A stretch of DNA of 64,000 nt, taken from a virus. Made by a program: the position numbers and the translations under genes. A model generated the notes under the pieces. The model was given only the letters and a program-made list of their open reading frames with translations. It ran no database searches and was not told where the DNA came from. This document shows positions 50,082 to 58,221 of this stretch, piece after piece (the stretch's first letter is position 1; each line of letters opens with the position of its first letter). Where the stretch lies: positions 1 through 64,000 of IMG/VR virus record IMGVR_UViG_3300045049_000234. One strand, 5' to 3'.

Positions 50082-50108
50082 AGCGTAGCACATGCGTTAG
50101 ACGGTCAC
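50082..50108 (-). promoter_or_regulatory. possible promoter of the RNA array
   Basis: The minus strand has GTGACC, CTAACG and TACGCT in the same order as the -35, CGCTAA and -10 of the other promoters, but the spacing between the two boxes is two bases short. The array could instead be read through from the HAD gene 86 bases upstream. Confidence 0.35.
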
Positions 50109-50118
50109 GCAACACCAT

Positions 50119-50637
50119 TTAGCCGCGCGCCGCGATGTCGGCGAACATGCGCACGCTGTCCACGATGTCGTCCGTCAGCCCCGTCGCCGGGTCCGCCGTG
50201 ATCAGCAGCGTGGGCGCGGTGTGCGCCGTGCGCCGGTTGCCGCGCGTGAGCATGCCCATGGTGAACCCGTCGTCGATCCACGCGAACGGCCGGATGCCCG
50301 CGTACTGCAACACGTGATCCCACTTCCATTCGGCGGTCACGTCGTACTCGGAGAACCGGCGATTCATCGGCGCCACCGGCATCGGGTCCAGCCCGATCAG
50401 CGGCGCCAGGTGGGTGTTCGCGCGGTCGTTCCACGTGGTCGCCCACACGTGTTCCACGATGTCGTCCAGCGACCGCACGCGCTTGACGTCGCCGGGGTCC
50501 AGCACGAGCGGCACCGGGCGCGGCATGCCGGGCAGGTCGATCGTGTGGCGCAGCCACTCGCCGCCGGTCACGTTCTGGAGCGGGTAGCGGTTGAACACCC
50601 CGTCCACATCCCAGAACAGCAGCGGCTTGCCGGTCAC
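50119..50637 (-). CDS. HAD-family phosphatase of the RNA-repair (SAK) type, 172 aa
   Basis: Start overlaps the VWA gene stop (ATGA). HAD motif I is FWDVDGVFN with D10 and D12; HVWATTWNDRAN at 64-73 and FAWIDDGF at 118-125 match the HAD domain described in Swiss Army Knife RNA repair proteins. Such phosphatases are proposed to remove phosphates from damaged RNA ends. Its neighbours, VWA, Ro60 and tRNA-like RNAs, support an RNA-end function; the substrate is not shown by the sequence. Confidence 0.8.
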   Translation of the reverse strand: MTGKPLLFWDVDGVFNRYPLQNVTGGEWLRHTIDLPGMPRPVPLVLDPGDVKRVRSLDDIVEHVWATTWNDRANTHLAPLIGLDPMPVAPMNRRFSEYDVTAEWKWDHVLQYAGIRPFAWIDDGFTMGMLTRGNRRTAHTAPTLLITADPATGLTDDIVDSVRMFADIAARG

Positions 50638-51683
50638 CGCGCCTCGGCCGGGATGATCAGCAGCTTGTCGCCGTCGTACATCTTGCGGTTCACAGACGTG
50701 GACTGCACGAAGATCGTGTACTCCGGGTTGATGTCCGGGCTCACCCGCGTGTCGATGTCCGGCAGCCCCAGGATGTCCCGCGCGCCGTCGCCGACGTACA
50801 CGACGCCGGTCTTCTTCTCGTGGACGGCGATGCGCTTGGTGCGCTGGATCGTGACACGGCGCTTGAGTTCGTAGAAGGCCGCGCCGATCCGGTAGTCCAT
50901 GCGCAACTGATCCACAACCCAGTCACGGATCTCCGCGTCCTCGGTCACCGTGGTCAGCGTGTAGGCGCTGCCAGGCAGCGGGGTGAGCGTGGAACGTACG
51001 GTGTCCCGGTTGACGGCGTCGATGCCGGTGGAGAAGATCGCCCGGCTGCCGCGCACGCCCTGCGCCCGGTTCGCCATGAACCGGTCGGTGGCGGCGCGGA
51101 TCGTGTTGCCGACCTCCCGCACACCGTGCGCGGACGTGGTGTCCCACACGGCGATGTTGTCGGCGGCGAACCCGAACCGCTTGGCCTCGAACACGCCCAT
51201 CTGGTTCGGCACCATCACGGCCACCGTCCAGTTGTCCGGCAGTGCGCGCAGCCGCGCGGACAGGTGCGCGGAGGTGTGGATGCGGCTGCGGTTCTCCTCG
51301 CCGTCGGTGATCACGTAGACCAGGAACGCATGGTCGCCGTAGATCTCCGGCGTCTTGGCCAGATCATCCAGCGCCGTCATGGTCGCGTCGATCAGCGCCG
51401 TGTTGCGCTCGGCGCGGTAGTGCTCCGCGATCGAAGGCAGGCGCAGCACGTCCCGATCGTAGAACACGCATTCGGCGGCCTGTTTGACGCCGGGCACGGC
51501 CTCGTTGAACACGTAGACCGTCGCCCGCGTCTCCTGGTCCATCACAGTGGACCGTTCGGCCAGGTGGGACACCATGCCATCCGTGACGGCCACCACGTCG
51601 CGGGCGAACCGGGACATGGACAGCGAGCCGTCCAGCACGATGGCGATGTGGTTGATGTAGCCCTGTGTGGGGTGTTTGTTCAT
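50634..51683 (-). CDS. von Willebrand A domain protein, 349 aa
   Basis: Residues ~10-200 form a VWA domain: IAIVLDGSLSMSRF gives the metal-site motif D18, S20, S22, and VYVITDGEE lies near 118. The C-terminal ~90 residues (VVYVGDGARDILGLPDID, KMYDGDKLLIIP) are a separate beta domain I do not recognise. VWA proteins assemble multi-protein complexes. It is coupled by a four-base overlap to the HAD gene and lies in the same direction as the RNA array and Ro60. Confidence 0.85.
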   Translation of the reverse strand: MNKHPTQGYINHIAIVLDGSLSMSRFARDVVAVTDGMVSHLAERSTVMDQETRATVYVFNEAVPGVKQAAECVFYDRDVLRLPSIAEHYRAERNTALIDATMTALDDLAKTPEIYGDHAFLVYVITDGEENRSRIHTSAHLSARLRALPDNWTVAVMVPNQMGVFEAKRFGFAADNIAVWDTTSAHGVREVGNTIRAATDRFMANRAQGVRGSRAIFSTGIDAVNRDTVRSTLTPLPGSAYTLTTVTEDAEIRDWVVDQLRMDYRIGAAFYELKRRVTIQRTKRIAVHEKKTGVVYVGDGARDILGLPDIDTRVSPDINPEYTIFVQSTSVNRKMYDGDKLLIIPAEAR

Positions 51684-51693
51684 GGGTTCCTTT

Positions 51694-52050
51694 TCAGCTC
51701 AGATCGACCACGGTAGGCAGGGGATCGGGACCGGTGTACCGCTGGCACGGGCACCGCACGTCGGGGAGCGGCACGATTTCGACCTGGTACTGCACATAGC
51801 CGTAGGAGTCTTTGACCACCCTGCCGTCGTCATTGCGGATGGCGGTCTTCTGCTTCTCATGCCGGGATGCCACGTGCTGACACACGCCGCTGTCGGCGGC
51901 GTGGAACGCGTACAGGTGACCACACTGGCACACGGGTCCGACAGGGGCGGCCGGTGGCGGCACGGACGCCCTGCGGGGGCGGCGCAACAGCCATCCGGCG
52001 ATCACGCCGCCCGCCGCGTACGACAGGTCGATGCCGTGGATGATGATCAC
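51694..52050 (-). CDS. hypothetical protein with N-terminal hydrophobic segment, 118 aa
   Basis: Overlaps the upstream gene by four bases. A short hydrophobic segment (IDLSYAAGGVIAGWLL) may span the membrane once. It is followed by a Pro/Arg linker and Cys/His residues (CQCGHLYAFH, CQHVASRH, CPCQRY) that could bind zinc. Same operon as VWA and HAD. Confidence 0.65.
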   Translation of the reverse strand: MIIIHGIDLSYAAGGVIAGWLLRRPRRASVPPPAAPVGPVCQCGHLYAFHAADSGVCQHVASRHEKQKTAIRNDDGRVVKDSYGYVQYQVEIVPLPDVRCPCQRYTGPDPLPTVVDLS

Positions 52051-52913
52051 GGGATATCCGCCTCATGGCCGCGCATCGCGCGCCACCGATCCCGCGATCC
52101 CGCGATACCCATGACGTCGCCACGGAGCATGTGCAGGAACTCGTATTCGGCTTCCGTGAGTGCGTCCAGGTCCCACCCGTCGTCCTTCGCTTCCTCGGAC
52201 GTCTGCGGGTGCGGCGGCCTGCCGATCTTCGGAACGTGCTGCCACATGTCGGACCATCCGCTATCGACGTCGCGTGACCCTTCGCGTGCGACGTCGATAG
52301 CCTTCAGCGCGCCGTTGCGATCCCACAACGCCCACGCGTACGGGATGCGCGGCATGGGCTTCACTACGCCATCCCGCATGGCCCGCCACGTGTCGCGGTT
52401 GACGACGTGGCTTGGCCTGATGGACAGCGCGGGCAGTGACGCCTTGTGCAGGTGGTAGCGCAGGAACTCCGCCTCGTGTGCGTTGACGGACTCCATCAGC
52501 CCCTTGTGGACCGCGTGATCGCAGTCCGGAACGCGAAGCTCGATGCGGTGTTCGGGTGCCAGCGCGTTCCACGCGTCATCAACCTTGCGGCCGTGCGCCA
52601 CCGCAAGCAGCGTCCCATCGGGGCGCCACACCGCCCACGCGGTCGTCTGGAATCCCTGGAACTTGAACTCGGGACTCTTCGTGTGGCGGTCTTCCCACTC
52701 GAACGCGACGATGACGTCCTCGCCGTCGCCGCCGATCGTGATCATGTTGTCGGGGGCGTCCTTGCCGTCCCGGATGCGTCCGAGCGCGACCAATTCCTGA
52801 TGTGCGGCGCGGACCGCCTTCATCACCTCGGCCCACGGGGCACCGTCCCCGCGATCGGGGACGGTGTATTCCGCGCGATGGGTGGTGACCTCCCGACGGG
52901 AGTAGGTGGCCAC
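52047..52913 (-). CDS. hypothetical protein, 288 aa
   Basis: GTG at 52913 overlaps the stop of the next gene upstream. The N-terminal ~110 residues look like a beta domain (DVIVAFEWEDRH, AWAVWRPDGTLLAVAH). The C-terminal half is helical with many charged residues. No motif recognised. Part of the operon leading to the RNA array. Confidence 0.65.
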   Translation of the reverse strand: MATYSRREVTTHRAEYTVPDRGDGAPWAEVMKAVRAAHQELVALGRIRDGKDAPDNMITIGGDGEDVIVAFEWEDRHTKSPEFKFQGFQTTAWAVWRPDGTLLAVAHGRKVDDAWNALAPEHRIELRVPDCDHAVHKGLMESVNAHEAEFLRYHLHKASLPALSIRPSHVVNRDTWRAMRDGVVKPMPRIPYAWALWDRNGALKAIDVAREGSRDVDSGWSDMWQHVPKIGRPPHPQTSEEAKDDGWDLDALTEAEYEFLHMLRGDVMGIAGSRDRWRAMRGHEADIP

Positions 52914-53125
52914 TAATCGACCACCTTGAAACCGGCGGCGACCAGGAACGTCAGGTGTGCGCCCAGCGCCTCCTCGAAGTCGCCTTCGGGCGTCTGCTCG
53001 CGGTACAGCGACACCTGGCCGTCGATGACCTTCTTCGTGACGATCGTGCCGTTCTGCGCGACGACGATCATGGCCTGCGGGTCGCCGGGACCGACGGCCG
53101 TGGGGTTCTCCAATTCGATGATCAC
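52913..53125 (-). CDS. hypothetical protein, 70 aa
   Basis: GGAGG sites precede the ATG; leader hairpin at 53141-53158 and promoter at 53166-53194. Beta-rich first half (AMIVVAQNGTIVTKKVIDG), helix near the end. First gene of the operon that continues into VWA and HAD. Confidence 0.7.
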   Translation of the reverse strand: MIIELENPTAVGPGDPQAMIVVAQNGTIVTKKVIDGQVSLYREQTPEGDFEEALGAHLTFLVAAGFKVVD

Positions 53126-53140
53126 GGGTTCCTCCCTCCG

Positions 53141-53158
53141 CGCGGGTCCTCACCCGCG
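53141..53158 (-). promoter_or_regulatory. leader hairpin with GAGG loop
   Basis: CGCGGGT/ACCCGCG seven-bp stem closing a GAGG loop in the transcript, the strongest stem of the leader hairpin series. Confidence 0.6.
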
Positions 53159-53165
53159 CGTCCCT

Positions 53166-53194
53166 AAACTACACCCGTGCGTTAGCGCCGTCAA
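53166..53194 (-). promoter_or_regulatory. sigma-70-type promoter
   Basis: TTGACG, 17 bases, TAGTTT on the minus strand. It may drive the five-gene operon at 50.1-53.1 kb and possibly the RNA array. Confidence 0.7.
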
Positions 53195-53540
53195 TAGGGT
53201 AGATCTCCACGGACAGCCGCAACGGCTTCGCCGGAGAACCGATCACCATAGACACCTCGACCAGGTGTGACGCGTCGTCGTCAACGAGGACACCCGCCAT
53301 CACGATCCCGTCGATATACGCCTTGAGCGTGGGGTAGAGGTTGTGAGGGTCGCGCCGCCGCCGGTCCGGCGGATGCACCACGCCCACGACCCGTATACGG
53401 TCCATACGCGGCACACGGGCGGCACGCGCGACCCGGAATGCATCCGCCTTCAGATCGCGCGTCCTACGCGCCCGTACGGCCCAATGCAGCCGCTCGTTCG
53501 CGTTGATCAGATCTCCCGGCGGAATGTCCAACACCCACAT
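53169..53540 (-). CDS. rusA: RusA-family Holliday junction resolvase, 123 aa
   Basis: The metal-binding core RRDPHNLYPTLKAYIDGIV (D64, N67, D77) followed by AGVLVDDDASHL (D87-D89) is the RusA signature, and the N-terminal NANERLHWAVRAR is typical. RusA dimers cut four-way junctions made during recombination, here probably with RecT/YqaJ. Length is normal for the family. Confidence 0.9.
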   Translation of the reverse strand: MWVLDIPPGDLINANERLHWAVRARRTRDLKADAFRVARAARVPRMDRIRVVGVVHPPDRRRRDPHNLYPTLKAYIDGIVMAGVLVDDDASHLVEVSMVIGSPAKPLRLSVEIYPIDGANARV

Positions 53541-53551
53541 GCAACGACGCT

Positions 53552-53580
53552 AACGCCCCCGGCACTCGTCCGGGGGCGTT
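53552..53580 (-). terminator. GC-rich terminator hairpin
   Basis: Eleven-bp inverted repeat AACGCCCCCGG with its complement around a seven-base loop, just downstream of the gene at 53594-54013. No T-run. Confidence 0.7.
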
Positions 53581-53593
53581 GCGCGGTGCGGGA

Positions 53594-54013
53594 CTACCGG
53601 GCCGGAACCGTCTCGATCACGGTGTACGAGCCGTCCGGCAGCGCGGTGCCGATGTCGCCGCGCACGGAGTACGCCAACATGTGCTCCTCCATGTACTTGT
53701 CCGCCGGAACCATGATCGCGATGGCCGTCTCGCCCTTGGTGAACCGGATGCCGCCCTTGGTGCGGATCTGGCGGCGCACGCGGACCAGGTGGACCTCACC
53801 GGCGTGCGTGTCGGCGTACTGCGGGTACCCCATGACCACGGACCGGAAGTGGTCCACGAAGTCGGCGGCGGCGCGGGTGTTGCCCTGCTGGATGGCGGCG
53901 TAGTAGGGGAGCATCGGCGCGAACACGGCGCCCGCCTCGTTGGACAGGACGGCGGCGCGGTACGCGTCCTGCATGGCCACCTGCGCGGGGGTGAAAGTCA
54001 GCGGAGTGTTCAT
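53594..54013 (-). CDS. hypothetical protein, 139 aa
   Basis: GAAGG before the ATG; promoter at 54061-54089. Helical first half, then a beta barrel-like segment (GIRFTKGETAIAIMVPADKY). Similar single-gene early units occur in actinophages. Function unknown. Confidence 0.7.
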   Translation of the reverse strand: MNTPLTFTPAQVAMQDAYRAAVLSNEAGAVFAPMLPYYAAIQQGNTRAAADFVDHFRSVVMGYPQYADTHAGEVHLVRVRRQIRTKGGIRFTKGETAIAIMVPADKYMEEHMLAYSVRGDIGTALPDGSYTVIETVPAR

Positions 54014-54032
54014 CGGGGTTCCTTCCGTCCGG

Positions 54033-54050
54033 GGCGGTTCCTCGTCCGCC
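54033..54050 (-). promoter_or_regulatory. leader hairpin with GAGGAA loop
   Basis: GGCGG/CCGCC stem with loop ACGAGGAA in the transcript. Confidence 0.5.
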
Positions 54051-54060
54051 CAGCACCTTC

Positions 54061-54089
54061 AAAGTACCGCCATTGGTTAGCGTTGTCAA
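54061..54089 (-). promoter_or_regulatory. sigma-70-type promoter with consensus -35
   Basis: TTGACA, 17 bases, TACTTT on the minus strand. Confidence 0.75.
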
Positions 54090-54108
54090 GTCGAATGAAC
54101 TGGAAAGA

Positions 54109-54142
54109 CGCACGCCCCCGGCGGGGAACCCGGGGGCGTGCG
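54109..54142 (-). terminator. GC-rich terminator hairpin
   Basis: Thirteen-bp inverted repeat CGCACGCCCCCGG with its complement, eight-base loop, downstream of the gene at 54157-54480. Confidence 0.75.
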
Positions 54143-54156
54143 TTGCGGTGCGGCGG

Positions 54157-54480
54157 TCAGGCGTTGGCGTACGGGCTGTCGTCGTAGACCATGTAGGCGG
54201 TCAGCCCCGCCTCGTACTGCGCCTTCTCGGCGGCATCCCTGTCCGGGAACGCGACCTTGTCCAGCGGGTGACGCTCGGTCCGGTAAGGCGACTCGCTGAT
54301 CACCTTGAACGCGCCGCTGACCGCGCCGGGCTCGGCGTCGTTGGTGCTGATGCTCACGTACCAGTCGCCGTTTCGGACCGTGGCGGGGCCGACGGGGTAC
54401 GCCGGGAAGTGGCCGAACGGCACGTCCTCGATGGTGTAGAGGGTGTAGGGCTTCCATCCGTCGGTGATGCGGGTGGCCAT
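54157..54480 (-). CDS. hypothetical protein, 107 aa
   Basis: GGAAGG before the ATG at 54480; promoter at 54532-54561. Beta-rich (WKPYTLYTIEDVPFG, GDWYVSISTND) with a C-terminal helix. Not recognised. Confidence 0.7.
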   Translation of the reverse strand: MATRITDGWKPYTLYTIEDVPFGHFPAYPVGPATVRNGDWYVSISTNDAEPGAVSGAFKVISESPYRTERHPLDKVAFPDRDAAEKAQYEAGLTAYMVYDDSPYANA

Positions 54481-54503
54481 GGGGGTTCCTTCCGGTCGCG
54501 GTC

Positions 54504-54518
54504 CGGGTTCCTCTCCCG
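54504..54518 (-). promoter_or_regulatory. leader hairpin with AGAGGAA loop
   Basis: CGGG/CCCG stem with AGAGGAA loop in the transcript. Confidence 0.5.
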
Positions 54519-54531
54519 AACCGACATGTCC

Positions 54532-54561
54532 ATAATACGTCCGACGCGTTAGCGTAGTCAA
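54532..54561 (-). promoter_or_regulatory. sigma-70-type promoter
   Basis: TTGACT, 18 bases beginning ACGCTA, TATTAT on the minus strand; the -10 is the closest to consensus in the window. Confidence 0.75.
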
Positions 54562-54582
54562 GGGAAATGTACTGCGGAAAGA

Positions 54583-54615
54583 CGAACGCCCCGGCGCATC
54601 GGCCGGGGCGGTTCG
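54583..54615 (-). terminator. GC-rich terminator hairpin
   Basis: CGAACGCCCCGGC pairs with GCCGGGGCGGTTCG (one bulge), downstream of the gene at 54627-54974. Confidence 0.7.
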
Positions 54616-54626
54616 ACGGGGACGGA

Positions 54627-54974
54627 TCACCATCCCATAGCGCGCTCCTCGTCGGCGGTCGGGTAGTGGTCCGGACCCCAGCACAGATCCGCCGACAGGC
54701 CGTGGTCGCACGTGGGGAACAGCAGGTGGTACAGCGCGTCCCACTGGTCCGGGACCGGGGAGTCCTCCAGCACGGACCAGACGTACCCACCACCGAACAC
54801 GCCCTCGGCGGTCAGCGCCTCGTTCACTTCCGCGTGCCGCCGGACGAACGCGACCGCGTCGCACTCGCGGTAGAACGTGACGATGTAGCTGCGACGCTGG
54901 TCGCAGATGTGCATCTCCAGCTTGAACGGTTCGGCGACGGGTGCGCCGGTGGCAACGGTCGGGAAGATGATCAC
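54627..54974 (-). CDS. hypothetical protein, 115 aa
   Basis: GTG at 54974 preferred because AGGAGG lies five bases upstream; an in-frame ATG at 54995 is possible. Alpha/beta with an N-terminal strand region (KLEMHICDQRRSYIVTFY) and a Trp-rich C-terminus. Unknown. Confidence 0.7.
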   Translation of the reverse strand: MIIFPTVATGAPVAEPFKLEMHICDQRRSYIVTFYRECDAVAFVRRHAEVNEALTAEGVFGGGYVWSVLEDSPVPDQWDALYHLLFPTCDHGLSADLCWGPDHYPTADEERAMGW

Positions 54975-54995
54975 GGGGTCCTCCTGCGTCGGCAT

Positions 54996-55012
54996 CGGGG
55001 TTCCTCTCCCCG
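54996..55012 (-). promoter_or_regulatory. leader hairpin with AGAGGAA loop
   Basis: CGGGG/CCCCG stem, AGAGGAA loop in the transcript. Confidence 0.5.
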
Positions 55013-55023
55013 GTGCGCTACGC

Positions 55024-55710
55024 CTAGACTACGGCGTCCACGTTAGCGTTGTCAAGGGGATCGGCCTGCGAAGTCATCCGCATTCGCCTGCCCAGTTCGA
55101 TCCATGCGTGCCGTGGCCACATCGTGCGGCACCCACGGCACTGGATCTTCTGCGCGTACGGGTCCGCCCACAGCGACGTCCCGCACACCATCCCGTCGTC
55201 CGCCGTCTGCGGGCACATCCCGATCATCCGTGACTCGCCGGGACCGTTGACCTGAACGCGGCACGCCGCCGCCCACTCCCGGATGTTCGCCGCGAACGCG
55301 TCCGCCTCGGCGTGCTCATCCGCCGCCCACGTCCAGTTGTTGCGCAGGAACGTCACCGCGCCGACCACCGACTGCTGCACCGTCCCCCGGAACGGTCGCG
55401 CCGTCCATCCGAGCACCATGCGCCAGTCCGATTCCCAGTAGTGCAGGACGCTGACGATGCCGCCGTGCGCCCGCAGGCTCAGCGGCTCCAGCCGAACCGG
55501 CACCGGCGATCCCACGCGCCCCCCGCCGGACACGCGGGCGTCGGTGCGCATCCCCCACGACGGTTCCAGCATCTCCCCCAACGCCTCGTACAGCGCCGGT
55601 ATCGCCGTCAGGTCGGCGTCCACGTGCGCGATGCACAGGCCGCACACGCGGCGGGTGGACGATCGGCGGCAGATCATGCACTGGACGGACACGGGCTGGT
55701 CAGTGAGCAC
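55024..55710 (-). CDS. hypothetical zinc-binding protein, 228 aa
   Basis: GTG at 55710. N-terminal CMICRRSSTRRVCGLC resembles a treble-clef or zinc-ribbon knuckle, and the C-terminal part has CPQTADDGMVCG and CRGCRTMW, a second Cys4 site. The centre is helical. Related proteins occur in Streptomyces phages without known function. Its upstream region is the pentamer-repeat tract. Confidence 0.7.
   Translation of the reverse strand: MLTDQPVSVQCMICRRSSTRRVCGLCIAHVDADLTAIPALYEALGEMLEPSWGMRTDARVSGGGRVGSPVPVRLEPLSLRAHGGIVSVLHYWESDWRMVLGWTARPFRGTVQQSVVGAVTFLRNNWTWAADEHAEADAFAANIREWAAACRVQVNGPGESRMIGMCPQTADDGMVCGTSLWADPYAQKIQCRGCRTMWPRHAWIELGRRMRMTSQADPLDNANVDAVV
55026..55055 (-). promoter_or_regulatory. 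sigma-70-type promoter
   Basis: TTGACA, 18 bases, TAGTCT on the minus strand, overlapping the 3' end of the gene at 55024-55710. Confidence 0.65.
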
Positions 55711-55739
55711 GGCGCCCCCTCATGGTGTTTTTTATGAGG

Positions 55740-56879
55740 GTAGCGCCGTGCATCCATGCCTTGCGCAACGATGCCGAGGCCAGCGCCGCCATGCCGGGCT
55801 CGGCCGTGCCGTGCCACGTCGTGCGGGCAACCACCGACTAGCCGGTGACCACCCGCACGACACGGAACCATGCGTTGCCAAGCCGCGCGCTGCGCTGCCG
55901 AGCCGTTACCTAGCCGGGCCAAGTACCGCCATGCGAAGCCGGACCATGCCGGGCACTGCGTAGCGCCGCCTCGCGTGCGCGCCGGGGCCTCGAACCCCGG
56001 TGACATCCGGTCGCGCGCCATCCATGCCGTGCCGAGACAGGCCGCGCGTTGCACTGCCTAGCCCGGCCGTCCACCGTCCGTGCCTTGCCGTACCTCGCCA
56101 TGCGCCGCCACGCCGGACTGAGCCCAGTTCTGCCGAGCATGGGAACCTTGCCGCGCCTCGCATTGCCAAGCCGAGCGATGCCCGGTCTGGCCACGCGTCG
56201 CCCCGCCGCGACCCCACGGCGGGGTTGTCCTTGCGTTGCCGAGCCACGCCACGCCTAACCAGGCCACGCCGCGCACAGCCGCGCCCCGACCCCAGAGCGC
56301 GGGTATCCGTGCCTTGCCCCGCGTAGTCATGCGTCACCTTGCCACACGGTGCGGCGCCAAGCCATGCATTGCCCGGCCGGGTCGTGCCGTGCGCAGCTAT
56401 GCCGAGCGCAGCGCAGCCCAGGGACGGCACGCGGTGGTCCCGCGTACCAACCTTGGGTTGCGCCCTCGCCGCTCGGCCATACCCCGCCTAGCATGGCCGA
56501 GCGGCGCCGTGCGGCGTCCATGCCTTGCCTGGCGTTGCCACGCCAGTGCCGCGCTCAGCCGAGCGATGCCGGGGCCAGCCCTGCCATCGCCTCTGCCCAG
56601 CCAAGACAGCGACACACCGGTGATGTGCCACCGCCCCGGCTGGGTCCGTGCCTCGCCGCGCGGAGCCAAACCGGGCCAAACGTTGCCGGGTCGTGCCCCA
56701 CCATGCCGCGACCCCACGACATGACGTCCATGCCTAGCCACGCCAGACCTCGCACAGCATCGCCTAGCGTCGCCAGGTCCTTGCCAAGCCGGGTCGCGCC
56801 GCGCTACGTCCAGCGTTGCCGTGCGCTGCCGCGCCGGGCGTTGCGTTGCCACGCCATCGCATCGCGAAGCCAGGCCACG
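55740..56879. repeat. degenerate period-5 repeat tract (NNGCC)
   Basis: About 1.1 kb in which GCC or a close variant recurs every five bases on the plus strand (e.g. TGCCGAGCCGT, CTAGCCACGCC), shifting phase at intervals. No frame has a ribosome site or convincing protein; the open frames on both strands follow from the lack of stop triplets in such repeats. No gene, tRNA or promoter is visible inside it. A palindrome lies at 55818-55861. Confidence 0.85.
55818..55861. other. palindrome inside the pentamer tract
   Basis: GTCGTGCGGG/CCCGCACGAC outer arms with CACCG/CGGTG inner arms form a near-perfect 44-base hairpin. It is the only such structure I see inside the repeat tract and could be a terminator for either strand or a replication/recombination structure. 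Confidence 0.55.
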
Positions 56880-57446
56880 TTACGCCGCCGCATCCTCGTC
56901 CGGTGCGATGCCCATGGCGCGCATCCGGCGTTCGATGTCAGCGAGACGGCGATCCGTCGCCTCGCTGTGGTTGCGCGTCTCCGTGCGCAGGTCGTCCAGC
57001 GTCTTCTGCATCCGGGCCGTCTTGGACGCCTGCCGCCGGTTGATCTCCATCTGATAGGCGAACGCGGTGGCGACGGTTTCGAACGCGGCGCGCACCGCCG
57101 GGCTTTCGCCGGACAGATCGACGTTGACCGCCTTCGAGTAGGCGCGCTGAAGCTGCCGACCCGCCTTGCGGCCGTGGCGCCGCGCCAGCCCGAGCTGTGC
57201 GACGGCGTCCACGACGACATAGCCGACGCCGCGTACGGCGTCCACGGCGCGCTTCTCGTCCTCCTCGAACCGCCGCGCGGCGTCCCGGAACGCGACCCGC
57301 AGCGTCTGCCGGTCGCGCACAGGGTCCAGCTCCAGCGCTTCGGCCATCTCCTCGAACGTGATCAGATCGCCGATGGCCTTGGTCCGCAGGAGGCCGTACA
57401 TCACCTTCCAACGGGCGGTGTCGCCGATGGGGGCGAACGGGCTCAT
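56880..57446 (-). CDS. hypothetical protein with C-terminal coiled coil, 188 aa
   Basis: Overlaps the upstream gene stop (ATGA). The N-terminal ~90 residues suggest a winged-helix-like domain (WKVMYGLLRTKAIGDLITFEE, LRVAFRDAARRFEED). The last ~50 residues form a coiled coil (MQKTLDDLRTETRNHSEATD). It belongs to the recombination operon and could be a DNA-binding accessory protein. Confidence 0.7.
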   Translation of the reverse strand: MSPFAPIGDTARWKVMYGLLRTKAIGDLITFEEMAEALELDPVRDRQTLRVAFRDAARRFEEDEKRAVDAVRGVGYVVVDAVAQLGLARRHGRKAGRQLQRAYSKAVNVDLSGESPAVRAAFETVATAFAYQMEINRRQASKTARMQKTLDDLRTETRNHSEATDRRLADIERRMRAMGIAPDEDAAA

Positions 57447-58027
57447 GCGTTGTCCGGGATGACGGTGACGCTGCCCGCGAACCGGCCGTACCGGGGGCGC
57501 CAGTTGCCCAGGCCGATCAGGCTCCCGGCGATGTCAACGATCTGTTCGAAGTCGCCGAGGTCGATGATCTGCGTGTCCACGTAGATGATCGCGGAGGTGG
57601 CCCAGTCATGGAAGATCGGCCGCGTGCGGATCACGCGGGCGTTGTTGACCTTCACGGACGCCTGGTGCCGGAACGACTCGTCGGCCCACAACGCCTCCGG
57701 GTCGCGCGGACCCTTGTAGACCAGCGGATTGACGTTGGACAGGACGATGACGCCCGTCTGCACCTTGGGTCCGAGCTTGCGCTTGCGCGCGGCGTCCAGC
57801 AGCGCGCGATAGATGTTGTCGCCCGGCATGTACGGACCCTGCTCCGAGTCGTGGTACAGGCCGCCCAGGAACTCGGCGTGTGCCATTTCCGCGTAGTCGT
57901 CGTCGGTCTTGGACCGCTTGGCGCTGATCTTCTTGATGGACTTCGCGATCGGGTCCAGCGGATTGGACAGCCGCGCGTTGTGTACCAGCAACGGGCACGT
58001 GCCCGTAACATCCAACTTGATATCCAT
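57443..58027 (-). CDS. conserved phage recombination-region protein, 194 aa
   Basis: GAGAGG before the ATG at 58027. The start MDIKLDVTGTCPLLVHNARL, the GGLYHDSEQGPYMPGDNIYR segment and the Gly-rich C-terminal IGLGNWRPRYGRFAGSV are typical of a family found next to RecT in actinophages. The arrangement of strands recalls RAMP-type RNA-binding folds, but I cannot confirm that by eye. Function unknown. Confidence 0.65.
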   Translation of the reverse strand: MDIKLDVTGTCPLLVHNARLSNPLDPIAKSIKKISAKRSKTDDDYAEMAHAEFLGGLYHDSEQGPYMPGDNIYRALLDAARKRKLGPKVQTGVIVLSNVNPLVYKGPRDPEALWADESFRHQASVKVNNARVIRTRPIFHDWATSAIIYVDTQIIDLGDFEQIVDIAGSLIGLGNWRPRYGRFAGSVTVIPDNA

Positions 58028-58039
58028 GGGTTCCTCTCG

Positions 58040-58155
58040 ATGATGACCGTGCCTCGCGTTGCCAAACCATGCCGGGCGGTGCCGCGCCTGGCATCGCCGT
58101 GCCTCGCGTTGCATTGCGCCGCGACGCCAAACGCAACCGTTGCCACGCCACGCGC
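58040..58155. repeat. pentamer (NNGCC) repeat patch
   Basis: Same period-5 pattern as at 55740-56879, in the leader of the 194-aa gene, followed by an AT-rich island at 58156-58205 that could hold a promoter on either strand (TTGACC on plus). Confidence 0.65.
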
Positions 58156-58221
58156 TGATGTTGACCACACTATCACCGGTCATGCCATAAATACAAATCC
58201 GCAACACGCTGACCTGCGGAT

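Noticed and set aside
56349-57584. Plus-strand open frame across the pentamer tract
   Set aside because: Its sequence follows from the NNGCC repeats and the antisense of the 188-aa gene; no ribosome site or domain.
57443-58027. CRISPR-associated (Cas7/RAMP) gene
   Set aside because: Only a loose resemblance in strand pattern; no CRISPR array or other cas genes are present, so I left it as unknown.
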